The notes under the pieces are model-generated. The model did not search any database. It saw only the letters and a list, made by a program, of their open reading frames with translations, and had not been told where the DNA came from. Source: Rallus limicola (Eukaryota; Chordata; Aves; Gruiformes; Rallidae). Taken from it: a stretch of DNA of 64,000 bases. The stretch is taken from the NCBI GenBank assembly GCA_022605955.1, contig JAKCOZ010000058.1, positions 2,418,001 to 2,482,000 on the forward strand. The letters are read 5' to 3'. Each line of letters opens with the position of its first letter. Within the stretch, counting starts at the first letter, position 1. The position numbers and the translations under genes are program-made. Shown in pieces: positions 23,601 through 35,600 of this stretch.

Positions 23601-24414
23601 GATGTTTCCAAAGGGTTCAACTTTCTGAAGCCATAAAGAACCACTGCAAAATACCAGTGTTTGAGAAGCTGTTTACATCGCTGTTGCATTGCGTAATTAT
23701 CCAGGATAATAAAAGCCAATCAATTTGCTACCACCGCTTATGACTATCTGCATTACATTCCTGTGAGTAAACACACTACTAGCACCATTTCCCTGCAATG
23801 ATTTCAGACCAGAACAGAGATACTTCACTTTTAGATTGGCAAGGTGATGATTGAATTGTGTGCGTGTGTGAAACTGAGAAAACCCTCAGACCTGTAATGC
23901 AATTGCAAAAATTGCGGCAATCTTAAACAATCATGTACCTGGATGAGATATTCCTCCTTAACATTTGAGGATCTTCATGGTCTAGGGAGGCAGGGCTGTT
24001 GTCCTTTGAAAAACTACCATTTTGGAAGAACAAGGGGTAGAGATTACTAACTGCTATATTAAACTAGCCATGTAAAACATTGCCAAAGATGATGTAGGTT
24101 AACATCTTCAAAACTGTTTTTACTAAGGGGGTGAACCTGCGATACAGAAGCTTTCAAGAAGTCTTATCAGAAATGCACCTTGCTGCAATGCACAGGGTAC
24201 TTCTAAGTCTCTCAGAAGAAAAACTGTGAAACATCTAGTCTACCGTAGATAAGAAACTCCAAAGAAGATGTGAGGAAAGACAAAGAGCTCTCTTGAGGGT
24301 GGAAGAGGTGGTTAAATATATCTTTTTTCATTGTCAGACTAAAAAGTGTACTAAATCTAAAGCAGATCTGTTCCAAATAACTCCCAAACAGGTTAGGTGA
24401 GAGGACAAAAATAC
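17617..24414. other. long stretch without a well-supported gene
   Basis: Mostly unique AT-rich sequence, apart from one small plus-strand candidate exon at 18559-18606. A-runs occur near 19170 and T-runs near 20026. A possible ATG-to-donor frame at 22945-23001 is discussed among the rejected items. Confidence 0.4.
18559..18606 (+). CDS. candidate 48-bp internal exon, unrecognised
   Basis: A good acceptor (CTCTCCCTTGCAG) is followed by 16 open codons (CLYPSSHDATQYEDTQ) and CAG|GTCAGG as donor. Both ends are phase 0. The only support is the splice consensus and an open frame, which a segment this short can show by chance. It could belong to the plus-strand gene starting in the CpG island, but no linking exon was found. 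Confidence 0.25.
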
Positions 24415-24584
24415 CCTATGCATCCCCTGACTAGCCACTTTTATGGGGGAATGATGTCAGGCGGTGTGGAAACAGCCTGGGCTGACTCAGTTCACCTGGG
24501 GTAACTCAGCTCACCTGGGCTGACTCAGCTCACCTGGGCTGGCTGCTTGGGGAGGTTGAGTCTGGCCTGGGCAGAACCAGGACA
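24415..24584 (-). mobile_element. truncated LTR with tandem AP-1-like units
   Basis: The right end reads ..AACCAGGACA, the reverse complement of the TGTCCTGGTT start of the LTR at 57849-58181. The match continues leftward through the promoter-proximal region (CTTTTATGG box) and stops near 24415, so R and U5 are missing. It contains three 19-bp tandem units (24483-24501, 24502-24520, 24521-24539) carrying TGACTCA, TAACTCA and TGACTCA. The first and third match the AP-1 binding consensus. The 57849 copy has a single unit. Confidence 0.75.
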
Positions 24585-24715
24585 AACACCAATGCTGGAT
24601 ATTCGCAACATCTGTTGTTAGAACCCTTGAAAGCTTCTGGAAGGGGGTGATGTAGGTTGTATTCCCATGAACACTGACTCTAGTTCCCTTCTGTAAAGGG
24701 AACAGGTATGATACA

Positions 24716-25121
24716 TGCCAGAGCTGAAGTTTTACAAACTCAACTGAGATCAATGTGATCAAGTGTTGAGCTCCTTTACTGAAACACACACACAGCTTAT
24801 ATATGTTTCTGTATCAGTGCACGAGTTACATTACATTGCTATTGGTTAGATGCTCCCTTCACTCACCTTACATGCAACTCACTGTTGCTAATCATTGGTT
24901 GAGGCTACACGGTCACTTTGTTCCTTTTTAAGGCAGCTGTTAACATTCTTGCAGTTTGTTATCTCAAGGAATTTCCGACAAGCTACAGTTCTCAGACATC
25001 TGCTCTCCTGTTACTGTATACTGACATGCCTCTGCTACCTTCCCCAGGCCTGATGATATGGGGGGTCAGAAATACTCTGGATGGGTCACAAAACCCATTC
25101 CTCTCAAAGTGCATTGCTCCA
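24716..25121 (-). mobile_element. solo LTR, ERVK-like family, copy 2
   Basis: A 406-bp reverse-oriented copy of the 13178-13581 LTR. It is flanked by perfect 6-bp duplications GATACA (24710-24715 and 25122-25127). It keeps the reverse complement of the TATA-like box (GCTTATATATG) and a CA run. Nearly equal length and clean duplications mean both copies are intact solo LTRs. Confidence 0.9.
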
Positions 25122-25486
25122 GATACAGATTACAGAGCTGGTCACATCTAGTAAAGGCTGTGGTGTGTTAAGAAGCAATGTTTTCAATATTACCATTGCA
25201 TAGTAAGATCTCAAGATCTGAGGAAAACAGCTAGTGAAAGAGTTCACCGGGATGTCCCACAGTAGCTGGGTTGTAAGCTTTACCCTTTGGCCAATTTTTT
25301 CTTCCAGACAGAAAGCAATTGTCCTTCAGCAGTCTCCATCCTTGTCCTGTAGCTCCATAAATGCACCTCTCACATATGGAAACCAATATCAAACTCGTTT
25401 TCTCATCCTTGATCTGTGCGCTAGATGGGACAACACACAACTAAGATGTGTTTTTTCTTTTTCCACTCCATATCACAGGAGTTGGT

Positions 25487-26075
25487 AGCGGGACCAATAC
25501 TGTTTAACATCTTTGTTAACAACCTTGATGAGGCAAAGGAGTGCATCCTCAGACGATCCAGAATTGAGAGGAGTAGTTGATATGCCAGAGGGTTGAGCTG
25601 CCATCAAGAGGGACCTCCACAGGCTGGTAAAACAGTCTGACAGGCATGCCATGATGTTCAACAAGGAGAACTGCAAAGTCCTGTGTGTGGAGAGGAAATG
25701 CCCCACACAGCAGTACAGACTGGAGGTGAGATGGTTCCCTGGGATCTTACGTATGTGTATAGATACCTGGTAGGAAGGAGTAAAGGAGATGGCCACAAGT
25801 ATTTCTCAGTGGTGCCCAGTGGAAAATTGAGAAGCAATGGGCACAGACTGAAATACTGGCAATTCCACTTAAACATAAGAAAAAGCTTTTTTACCATGAG
25901 GATGGTCAGAGACTGGAAGAGGCTGCCCAGAGGAGCCGTAGAGTCTCCATCCTTGGAGACGTTCAAAACTTGACCATACAAAGCAGCTCTTGGCAGCTGG
26001 TCCTAGGTGACCCTGCTCTGAGCAGGAGTTGGACAGAAGACGTACAGAGGTGCCTTCACACCTCAGCAATTCTGG
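25487..26075 (+). mobile_element. CR1 LINE, 5'-truncated, plus orientation
   Basis: Decayed remnant of the end of the CR1 reverse-transcriptase frame (GGGACCAATACTGTTTAACA, encoding the GPILFN-type motif) followed by the CR1 3' UTR ('GAAGAGGCTGCCCAGAGGAG', 'CCATCCTTGGAGACGTTCAA'). Frameshifts and small deletions abound, so it encodes nothing. The terminal octamer repeat is not recognisable, so the end is approximate. Non-LTR retrotransposons of this family are the main avian LINE. Confidence 0.85.
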
Positions 26076-29000
26076 GGTAGTAATGGTCAGCCTAGTCCCA
26101 GTCAGCCAGATGCACCAGACCGGCTCTCAGGGCATTTTCTGTCTAAGGCACTTGTAGGCATTGGCCTTTTTTAGGGCATTCCTCTGGTGGATGGTAGCCT
26201 GGGGCTGAAACCAAGGTTAGCCCTAGCACGGCAAGGACATCTTGGTGCAACTCTTTTTGCTCAGATGAGTCAGAGCTAGAATTTTTGTGGAATTCTAGAA
26301 TTGGATGTCTCTCAAGACCAAAAGAAAACTCTAAAGACTTCGTGATTTCATTCTGTCCGCCAGCAGAGGGAGGAAAGAGAAAGAAAATAGAAAGATGAGA
26401 GTCATTCTTCATTCTCTGAGGCTGAATAGCAATTCTCTTTCATAGCAGCAGCAGCAGAACTTTGCAGCCCTGGGGCCAAACTTGCTCTGTCAGAGCTGTT
26501 GTAATGCTTAAAACCGCATGAGATTTAGTTATTCTTTTGGATACTGCAACCACACTGAACATCCTTCTGTGTGGCTAATATCAATGACTGAATCCACTTG
26601 TGATCTGTCCTGACAGTGACACATCCCCGTGGACAACTGGACTCAGCACATCTTTCCATATACCTAGAACTGCATTTGATGCATTAAAGTCTGTGTCTCA
26701 TTTAAACTTTGTTCTCCTTGCAAGACTGTGAAGTGATCAGATGAGACCCCTCTGGATACAAAGTAAGGAAAAAGCACTCTCAGGTGTTTACCCCCAGCAA
26801 CCACTCCTGAACTGCATCCTGGACTGATGAGAGGACAGAGGACCCCAACCTCCTTATTGCTTTCAACATTTCACTGCTGAGGGAAAGAGTGCTGTTGTTT
26901 TCCCTTCTGTTACCCTATCACTAGGCAAAGTAAAGACTTGATGAGTGTTTTGCTCATGTGTAATACTAAAACAAGTTAACCTCTCAAAAGTGAAGGCTGC
27001 AGGACCTGCCCCAGCATAATACCACCACTTCTCCGCATTTATATGCTGCTTTTTTATATGCAGTAGATTATAAATGTTGTATTAATTGCCAAAGGCTATT
27101 GACAGAGAAATACAGAAAAATAAGTTATAGTTTGATCTGAAATTAGATCATCCTTGTCTGTGTCAAGTTTCAAATATGATTATTCACTTGGCTCTGGCCC
27201 AAGTAAGCCCCAAGGCAAAGAGGATCCAGGTTGCACTGCTGCACCAAAGCTGTTCTGTCATTGAATTGTATGAGCTGCCCCAGACATCTTCATTAGCCCC
27301 TCTTCTGCTCCAGAACTCCATGCTGACAGCTTGAATAGAGTTCTGCTCTCAAAATAGTATTTCCAGAAATGCTTAAATGGTGTCAAGTACCAAGTGCAAT
27401 TCTCAGAGCTGAATATATAGCATGCAAAAGCCAGTCAGTTAACCCTCAGTGACACAGATTCTTGGCACGTAATTGACTCATAAACAGCCCTTTGGAAAAA
27501 TTTTGCTCAGGCTTAAGCCTGGCTTTTGATTGAGATGCCTGTGAAACTTCTGTCTGAGATTTGTAACTTGCTACGCACACTCAGATACTCTACATAACCT
27601 TTTCTAGACTGTAAAGAATGTACACCCTTTGAAAGTGTTTCAGTAGAAAAATGGGAAAGAAAAACATGATGGACATTCTCTGTCCTTGGGTTGTTATGTT
27701 TAGTGTGTCAAATTCCTCCCGGCTGAATTTGACAGAAAATGAAGAAACACATTGTATACAGTTAAAAACTGTAACACAGTCAAGGATGGAGAATATTCCT
27801 CTCAAAGCTGAATACGAACCTCAGCTGAACTTAGAGACGTGTCCACGTGGTGGCAGCAGAGGAGGAAAGTGAGGAAAAAGCTGACGAAAGCCCAGAGACC
27901 ACCAGTAGTGACCAGAGCTGGAGCATTTCTTAATTAACTGCCTCTTCAAAATTAGGGTTGTGACCCAATGCACCGAGCACCTGTGACTACACAAATCCAG
28001 CCAGAAGACTGAAGCCTACGTACCGTCACGATGACAAGTTTTTTGTCACTTGACAGTGGGAGCAAAGATGCTCTGCAAAGGTGTCATGGGACGGGAGGGA
28101 AAGCAGATATCTAAGCTTAGAACATGTTGTGCCACCAAACATAGCCATTTTCCTCCCTGAGCCTTGCAGATTCTCTCTCCACCCAGCAGCACCTAGGAGT
28201 GAGGAGCAGATTTCCTCAAGCTGAAAGCAGAGCAGCAAAACCAAGTAGAGGGCAGCAAGGACTGGCAGAGGTTCCCCCAGAGGTACAAGGCACATTGTGG
28301 GGGGTGCAGCCTGCCATGTCTGTTAGCAGTGCAGCATCCCTCCCCCCAGTCAGGAGTCTCTCAGTATTGCTCTGGGAAAGAAAAATCTCAGCATTAAGGA
28401 AACCTGTAGCTCACTTGCCTTTCATCAAGCAGGACAGAAAAGGTGAGTTAAAAAAAGAAAGCTTGGACTCCCAGCCTCACATGGGAACCACGAGAGGAGA
28501 GCAATCTGTGTTGAACTCAAAATATACAGCATCCTTCACACAACAAGCCTGCTCAACAGCTATTCCCCAGCTCCTTGCCATGTGCATGCACACACTCATC
28601 TTCCCTCTCTCAAGAAGACTCTTTCTGCTGTCATGGGTCAGGAATAAAGAAAAATGAGCTTAATAAAAACCGAGGCAGACAAGAAAAACCCTCAAGCAAC
28701 TAAATCATGGTCTTCTACTCTGGGAAATACTTGGTATAATTGACTCTGTTGCATCTTTTAAAAAAAAGGCTCAGCTTTGCCTCTTGCAAGCCAGGTGGGT
28801 GCACCCCTTCTCCTGCCCACCACTCTGAAAGGTTCTAATAGCTTAACAAGGCACCTGACAGTCTCCTGGCTCTGATCTGGTACTGGACCATGCTGCTATT
28901 TCCAGGCAGGTCACTTCTGAGTGATGTCCCAGAGTAGAATACAGCACATGCTTTTGACGAATTTGATGCATTTGCTTTGCTGGAAAAAATGTACTGAATT

Positions 29001-29120
29001 CCAGATGAGCCAGAGAGGGGAGTGGTTGAGCAAGGTGCTCCTCTGGGTTTTCACAGGAACTCTGTTTCCTGAGAAACCGCTGGGAGAAGAGAGGGACAAT
29101 TACAAGGCAATTCAACCCAT

Positions 29121-29151
<31 letters not shown>

Positions 29152-31926
29152 ACACACCCACACCCCTGAAAGTGTTTGCATTTCCTGATCAGAAAGTGAG
29201 AATAGCCTCCTCCCAACCGGTTTCATTTCCAGATATCCCCAGCCTTGCTGTGTTTGTGGCAGCGTAAGCTCCTTTTCTGACCCACACAGTGCCAACAGTA
29301 GACCACCAACAAGAGGAGGCCCAAGAAACAGTGTCCTGAGTGTTTCCATTTCATCAGGAAATGGTGTCTGTTGGTGGTACCTTTCCACACAATGGGGAAT
29401 GTATCCCCAGGACACAGGACAGCAGGAATGAAATTATCCTGTCAAGATTGCGGATGACCAATGACATTTAGGATATGTCTGTAATCATGAAGGTCCAAAA
29501 CCCTGCTGGAGTACAATCTGCGTTTACCATTGACTAGGATTCATCTCCATGGTTGGGGCAAGAAGAGGAGATAGCAGTGGTTAGGGACTCTGGGACACCT
29601 GTCCTTGGTCCTTGACTGTCTTCACTGATGACTGACTGCAAGCCTTCAGGACCTAGTTCTACTTTCCAGCCTACTGCCAGCGCTAAAGGGCTCTCACTCC
29701 CAAATAAAACCTGTGTGCCTCTCTTGGAACCTGGTCTCTTGCTTGCAAGTCTAAACATAGAGATGGTCATGATTGTAGAGCACAGCGTGCCTTTGCTGTC
29801 ATGCCTACATATGCAAGTCTCCATTCTCTCCCTCATGCCTCCTCTTTGGGATTATTTGGCATACCTTGGGGTGCCCCACAAATGCAAGCTAAATATAGTT
29901 TAGGGTTCATGCTGGAAGAATTTGCCTGAAAACAATGGAGATCAGCACACTGATCGCCTCAAACCTGACATTACAATTTGCTGTAGTGAGCAGACACCTA
30001 CACATAACATGCTGATTTCCAGAAGAAACTCAAAGTGCTTAAATCTATCACAACTCCACCTCACTGGTCAGAGGCAGCAGCAATGTCCCATTGAAACTGA
30101 CACAGACCCAATCTCCCTTTTACATCAATGGGGGTGATGTAAGGTGATAGCCTTTCTGCAAGATGCTTTACACAAGGAAGAGAAAGGACCTGAAGCTTCA
30201 GACAATGCTTTGGAACCACATGTGGGGGACAACAAGGCTGGACATAGCTTAGTACAGGACGAGTCAATTAAGAACTGTATCACTAAGGGCTGTAAATTTA
30301 AAAAGGCATTTTGAACAGAAAATAGCAATTCCCCCCATCTCTGCTGAAGCTCCAGGCTCATTTCCACCTTCCATTAATCACCTTTTCCAATAGACTGGAT
30401 AAAAGTTAGTATTTACTAAGCCAGAGAGCACTATTCTCTTGAAAATCACACACCAAAACTATTGATGCTACCCTTGATACACATGAATTTCAGGACCTGC
30501 TAGTCAGCAATAGATTTTTGCAGGGTTTTGTTTTTTTTTTTTTAACTCAAAATATGGCATTTAATAGGTCCATTCAGGACTGGCAGCCAAGCAACTATGA
30601 GCTCTTCTTGAGCAGGCAGGCCCAGCTAATTTCAAAATGGATTGCTTTGCGAAGCGAGGATGGCACTTCCCAGATCACAGACATGGTTTACTGGCCCAAG
30701 TTTCATATAACATAGTCTCTTGGTGAAGAGCTAAACAGTTTTAAAAGGTGTCAGAGAAACCATTAGGCAATAAAAATTCACAGAGCAATTTTGCAGGGAA
30801 AAAGCATAAATAAAAAAGCGCTTCGTTTCCCTCCCAGACTTCCTCACAAGTCGGCTGCATTCAAAGAGATGTGCCACAGCTAGAGGGGACCTACAGGCAA
30901 TTAAACCCCGTTAGCTGTCTTGTGTCAAACTTTCAGCTTGTACTCACACACTTTAGTCAGAAAAGCAGCAATTATATAAACAGTGCCACTAAATGATGGG
31001 AGAGCGGAGGGTACAGCAAATATAGATCAAATCCTGCACGTGTCATGAGAAGAAGAATAGCAACTCCTTTGGGGGGGGAGGGGTGGGGATGCGCATTCAT
31101 TTGATAGCCAACAAAAGCTTACAAAGAACTGGCTCTGGGAAGGAAATGTAAGTGCTAAAACACAGCTCCCAGACTGCTCAGGCTATTTTGCTTCAAAGAT
31201 ATACCAATCTGCCTTTTAGTTTATAAGTTTTAGTTATATCAAAAGTTACAGATTCTTCTGGAGGTTTTTCAGACCATATACAAATACAACAGGTGACTTA
31301 GAGCACTGAAAGGAAGAAATCTGAGATCCAGCATCAAATATGAGCTATTCTGGTAAATGAGTAATCAAAATTTTGTTTGTGGGGTATTTTTTTCTTAAAA
31401 ACAGAACAAAACACCAAACCAAAACAACAAAGCAAACAAACAAAAACCCCCAAAAGTCCCCCAAACAGACAGAGCATCTCAGCAACAATCTTAAACCAGC
31501 ACTTGCTAAAATTTAAAACCAATCCAATGAATAAATAATTATTGCTTGTACAACCAGCAGCTTGTGGTTTCTCACTAAACTACATTTAAGCAAAGACAAG
31601 AAAAATCTTTGAAGTGAGAACAGTGAACCAGGATAACATCTTCACTGCAATTAAGCAGAACATGCCTCTCGGATAGGACAATCAGCTCTGTGTGGTACCT
31701 GCTAATGGAAGGACATTTCTGGAAGCACCAGGACAAGTTGTGTTCCTGGCTACTTCATAAATTTTAATGAGAAGCCTATTTGGGATTTCATAGTCCTGTT
31801 TCTTGTGCCATGGAAAAACTTGCAGAGAACATTCAAGCACAACCATCTGCTGCCAGGCAGGAGCCCCCCCTCTGCCTCCAGACCCAAGAACGCAAACCCC
31901 AGAGCCCCCAGAATGAGAAAGCTGGG
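26076..31926. other. long stretch without a supported gene
   Basis: Unique-looking sequence with a CA microsatellite at about 29121-29160, a T run near 30527-30542 and a G-rich run at about 31071-31088. Two long open frames (28199-28657 plus, 28843-29415 minus) lack splice or domain support; the minus one runs through the CA repeat. Confidence 0.4.
29121..29160. repeat. (CA)n microsatellite
   Basis: An uninterrupted CA run is followed by CA units with single-base interruptions and CACCCA. It is likely length-polymorphic. Confidence 0.95.
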
Positions 31927-32055
31927 TTAGCTTGAACTGCAGGTTGGGCTGATGGAGGAGTTGGTAGTCAAGAGAGCTTCCTCCTGATTTTGAGGAGCAA
32001 TAGAGTCAAATGGCATGGAATAGTCATAACTGCTGTGGTATACTCGTCTTGTCCC
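31927..32055 (-). CDS. candidate terminal exon, unrecognised gene
   Basis: A strong acceptor (TTTTTCTGCTTACAG) opens 42 codons in phase 0, starting GTRRVYHSSYDYSMPF and ending TCSSS before TAA. The peptide is Ser/Tyr/Thr-rich and polar, like a cytoplasmic tail. ATTAAA on the minus strand lies about 170 bases past the stop (near 31755). I cannot name the family. The nearest upstream candidate (32495-32686) ends in phase 1 and does not join this exon directly, so either an exon is missed between them or they belong to different genes. Confidence 0.45.
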   Translation of the reverse strand, partial: GTRRVYHSSYDYSMPFDSIAPQNQEEALLTTNSSISPTCSSS

Positions 32056-32494
32056 CTGTAAGCAGAAAAATATCAGTGCTGTGGATTTGTGCATAAGGTA
32101 TTTTTGAAGGGAGGAAAACCACCCTCCTGGAGAGCAGAGCTGTTCCCCCAAAAAGCAATGCACTGTAGACTAATTTATAATCTGCTTTTGCTTCAAATAG
32201 GTCTAGAACTAGAAGAAAGAGCTCATTAGGCTTTGGGCAATTACTTTGGGCAATTGCTTACCATGCTCTAATTATGCAACTGGACTCTCCTCCACCATCT
32301 ATGCCTCTTCTTCAATATCTCAGTTCCTCTTCCTTGAAAAGATGGAAATAATTCTTGGTTCTGCTGTTCCTTTTTGCTGAGTGAGTATATTTATAATATG
32401 AGCACCAGACTTGCTGGTAAAAAGGTACAGAGGGAAAACTCCCCTATACAAAGTGCTGCACCTCACCCTGTGCTAGAGTGCTCTCTCCTCTTAC
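32056..32494. other. interval between two minus-strand candidate exons
   Basis: A good acceptor (CCATCTTTTCAAG) and donor (CATG|GTAAGC) bracket a segment here, but all three frames are closed, so it is not a coding exon. An imperfect tandem pair of CTTTGGGCAATT occurs near 32231-32256. Confidence 0.35.
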
Positions 32495-32686
32495 CAAATG
32501 TCTGGGTGTCAAACAGAAGGTTCAAAAGGAAAGCATGCAGCAGATCTTGAGGGATGACATAAACAGCAGATAACCTACATGTTCGTTTCAATTCTAGCTC
32601 CGCATTGGAAGTCCCAGTTATTCTATGGGATGACACTTTCCTTACCAGGTCAGTAATTACACCCCTTAGTACCTGGCTGCCCATTT
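32495..32686 (-). CDS. candidate internal exon, unrecognised gene
   Basis: The acceptor TTTTTCTTTAATGACCTAG is followed by an open frame of 63 codons (MGSQVLRGVITDLVRKVSSH and on, to LLNLLFDTQTF) and the donor TTTG|GTAAGA. It begins with two bases of a split codon and ends with one. The phase matches the end of the exon at 42661-42795, so the two could be neighbours in one transcript with a roughly 10 kb intron. Mixed hydrophobic and charged composition suggests a folded, mainly helical segment. No family recognised. Confidence 0.35.
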
Positions 32687-35600
32687 CTAGGTCATTAAAG
32701 AAAAACACATTCAGGTGAATATTATTTGTTTCTCTTCAGCTTTACTAGCAGCTTTCCAACACTCCCAGTAAAATTTAAGATATAAAATCCCCTGTAGTGG
32801 CCCATGGCTTTCTGTTGTTACAACAGGCATGTCCCAGAGCTGGTCTCACCTGCAGCTCTGCCAGTCTTCCAAGGCACAGGCAAGACCATGACTGGGATAA
32901 GGCTCTCGCTTCACTGGGCAGCCCCATCCCCTTTCAGGATGTAAGATGTGGTTCCTGGCATGGCAGCCATGCCAGAAACAGGTTTCCTTCTCCCCAGCTT
33001 CCTGCCACCAAGAGTAAGTATGGTGACCCACCCTACCCCCAAGCCTTTTAAGGTTTCAGTGAGTAGGCTGTTGGCTTAATGTCCAGCATTTTTTCACAGT
33101 AGGAAGCCTCCCTGATCTGTGATACAGCACTGAGTTACAAACCCCAAGCTGCTCTATTTGCACAGCTGAAGGCACATTGGGGAAATCACATCTTTGAGCC
33201 AAAACCCCAACGCATTTGCTGTCACGATGGCAGAGCAGTTTTTTAAAGTTAGTTACAACATGACAAGTCAGTCATCAGCAACAGCAGCCTGACAAAATAC
33301 TGCAATTTACAGCTCTGATAGTTCAGGGAAGCCATTATTTTTTTAAAGATTGACTGATGTTTTCTGAATTGTGCTAGAATATGAGCTTTACTTTCCAGAA
33401 GCAGCATTGGATGGGCACAAGAGAGAGAAGGTTTCTTTTAAGCAACACAGATCCTAGTATTTGGTAACTCAAAAGATCACATGCACAACTTCTGATTTAC
33501 TAAACTATTGTACCTGAATGACCTGGTGTAAGGGCAGGATGTAGTTCTTTAGCCATTATGATAGCAGAGAGTTGCTGAATTCTCTTGGCTAGACAACAGC
33601 CATTGAATTGTTTCATCCCAAACACTCCTATGTTGGTATTTCCGTATTTAAGTGGACTGCACTATACAACAGAAAGATGGAAAAAGGTCTTTGGTATCCT
33701 CTTTTTACAGAGAAGATAGATGCATGTGTAGTGCAGAACAGTGCTGAAAACAGAGGAGATGGATGCAAGCAGAGATTTCCTGGCTTGTAACTCACTGATA
33801 CATGTTGATAGGGCTGAGCATTAAAACCTTTCTTCTCAATACACTTCTCTTCCAAGGCTAGTTTTTAGCTACCAGCTCATAGAAGCTTTTGATAAGTCAG
33901 GCACCAACTTTTCTTCCCCCAAGGAACTATTTAAACCCTTTCCTTTCAAACAAAAGAAATAATCCAAGCTTCTTGCAAATGGAATCCTGTCAGCGTGGCC
34001 TTTCTCATATGAGAGACAAGGCTAAGAGCTTGGCATAGATCAATCTTTCCAAAACCCGAAGGTGTATTTACAATGGATGAGCCATCATATCAATTTCCTG
34101 ATCGCTTCCTTTTCAGCAAAGTAACACTGCAGCTGAAGCAGTCCATCTTAGCTATCCATGCTGCTGCAGCCGCTACTTCTCTCTGGTAAATCACATTATT
34201 GGAGAGGAACAGGGCATACCAATTTTATTTTGACAGATGAGCACCAGCTGCGTAAAGGACTTGACGCTAAATGTGTACCCAAACACTGATAGCATTTCCC
34301 AGGCACCTTTCAGGAGCCAAATTGCTATCAGTGTTACTGCACCACAAGCTTTGCTGCAGTAAAAAGAGGATTTCTGAAACTGAACTTCCAAAGAGGAGGG
34401 GTTTGGGGGAAGGTGACCTGAATCACAAACATTAACCCACTATACACCACAGTCTCTTCACTGAGGAAAAATACACAAAAACCTGAAAACTCCTGCTCAA
34501 GTTCATCAGACATTTCAGTTTGTGATTGATGCAATCCAGCATCCACAGGTAGAAACCCTGCTGTAGGCTGTCAGTGACTCTGCCCCAGCGTGCAATGCCA
34601 ACCAGCTTGCAATGCTGGATCACATAGATCAGCAGCCACCCTGGAAGATGGAAAAGTGGAAGAGGAGAAAAGGAGGAATTGAGGAATTACTACCTATCGG
34701 CAGTGTCAAAAGCACTCACATCCAAAAAGCAAGGGGAGGGCACGGCTTCGGGTGCTGCTCATGTGGAGCACAGCATTCTCACCCCATTTGTTACATACCC
34801 TGCAAAATGTTGCTCCAGCAGCTCTCCTGCAGCTGTTGGTCTCTTCAACATTTTGTCACCAGTAGTCCACCCAGGCCTGGTCAGAGAGGACAGAGATCTC
34901 TGCTGCTTGCAGCCTGGCAGCCAGTTCTTCCTCTAGAAAATGTGCTGGAGTCAGAGAGGCTGAAGAGGTAGGACTCATGGCTCCACAACTGCTCCTGGTA
35001 GACATTCAGTGCACTTTGGGGGGCCGACCCCAGCCTAGGGATTACTTCCCTTTGCATGTATGTTATCCAGTATTACACAAAACAGATTTTCATGTGCTTC
35101 ACAAGTCGTTGTCTCTTTTCAGACAGTCGTATGGAGCCACCTTTGCTTTTTGCAGTCAGGGTCCTCTAAATCTGTGAGGTGTGATGCTAGCAGGGGAACC
35201 AAGGCCATCAGCCAGAAGCAGTAATAAAGTGATAGTCATGAGTGGGAAGCATGCATGATATATTAAGCACCATAGTCCTTGCAACTCTCCCTTGTCCCTC
35301 ACAGGGGTCACCAAAAGACCAGAAAGGCAAGTTCCCTAAGAAAGCAAAGCAGCACGCGAACAAGGACAAAACCTTCTTGCAGGGCACAGATGAGCTCTCA
35401 CAAACCTTCCTGCAGCATCCCCAAGTCCATCATCACCCCACCACCTTTCCCAGATTAACCTCCAGCCAGGTTGTACCTTGCTGCTATCTGTGCAAGGCTT
35501 TGGCTAAGGACTGGTCAGAGGGAAACAGAAGCTCTGTGCCAGCTGTGGTCAGGCACACACACTCATGTCTCCTGGCAGAGGGCTCAGTGGCTATTTTGAG

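Noticed and set aside
25669..25973. An open frame suggesting a coding CR1 fragment
   Set aside because: It is read through decayed CR1 sequence with frameshifts and not in the reverse-transcriptase frame along its length.
28199..28657. A 152-codon plus-strand frame
   Set aside because: No splice sites in phase, no domain, and composition like the flanking non-coding DNA.
28843..29415. A 190-codon minus-strand frame
   Set aside because: It runs through the CA microsatellite, which encodes a Val/Cys run, and has no supporting signal.
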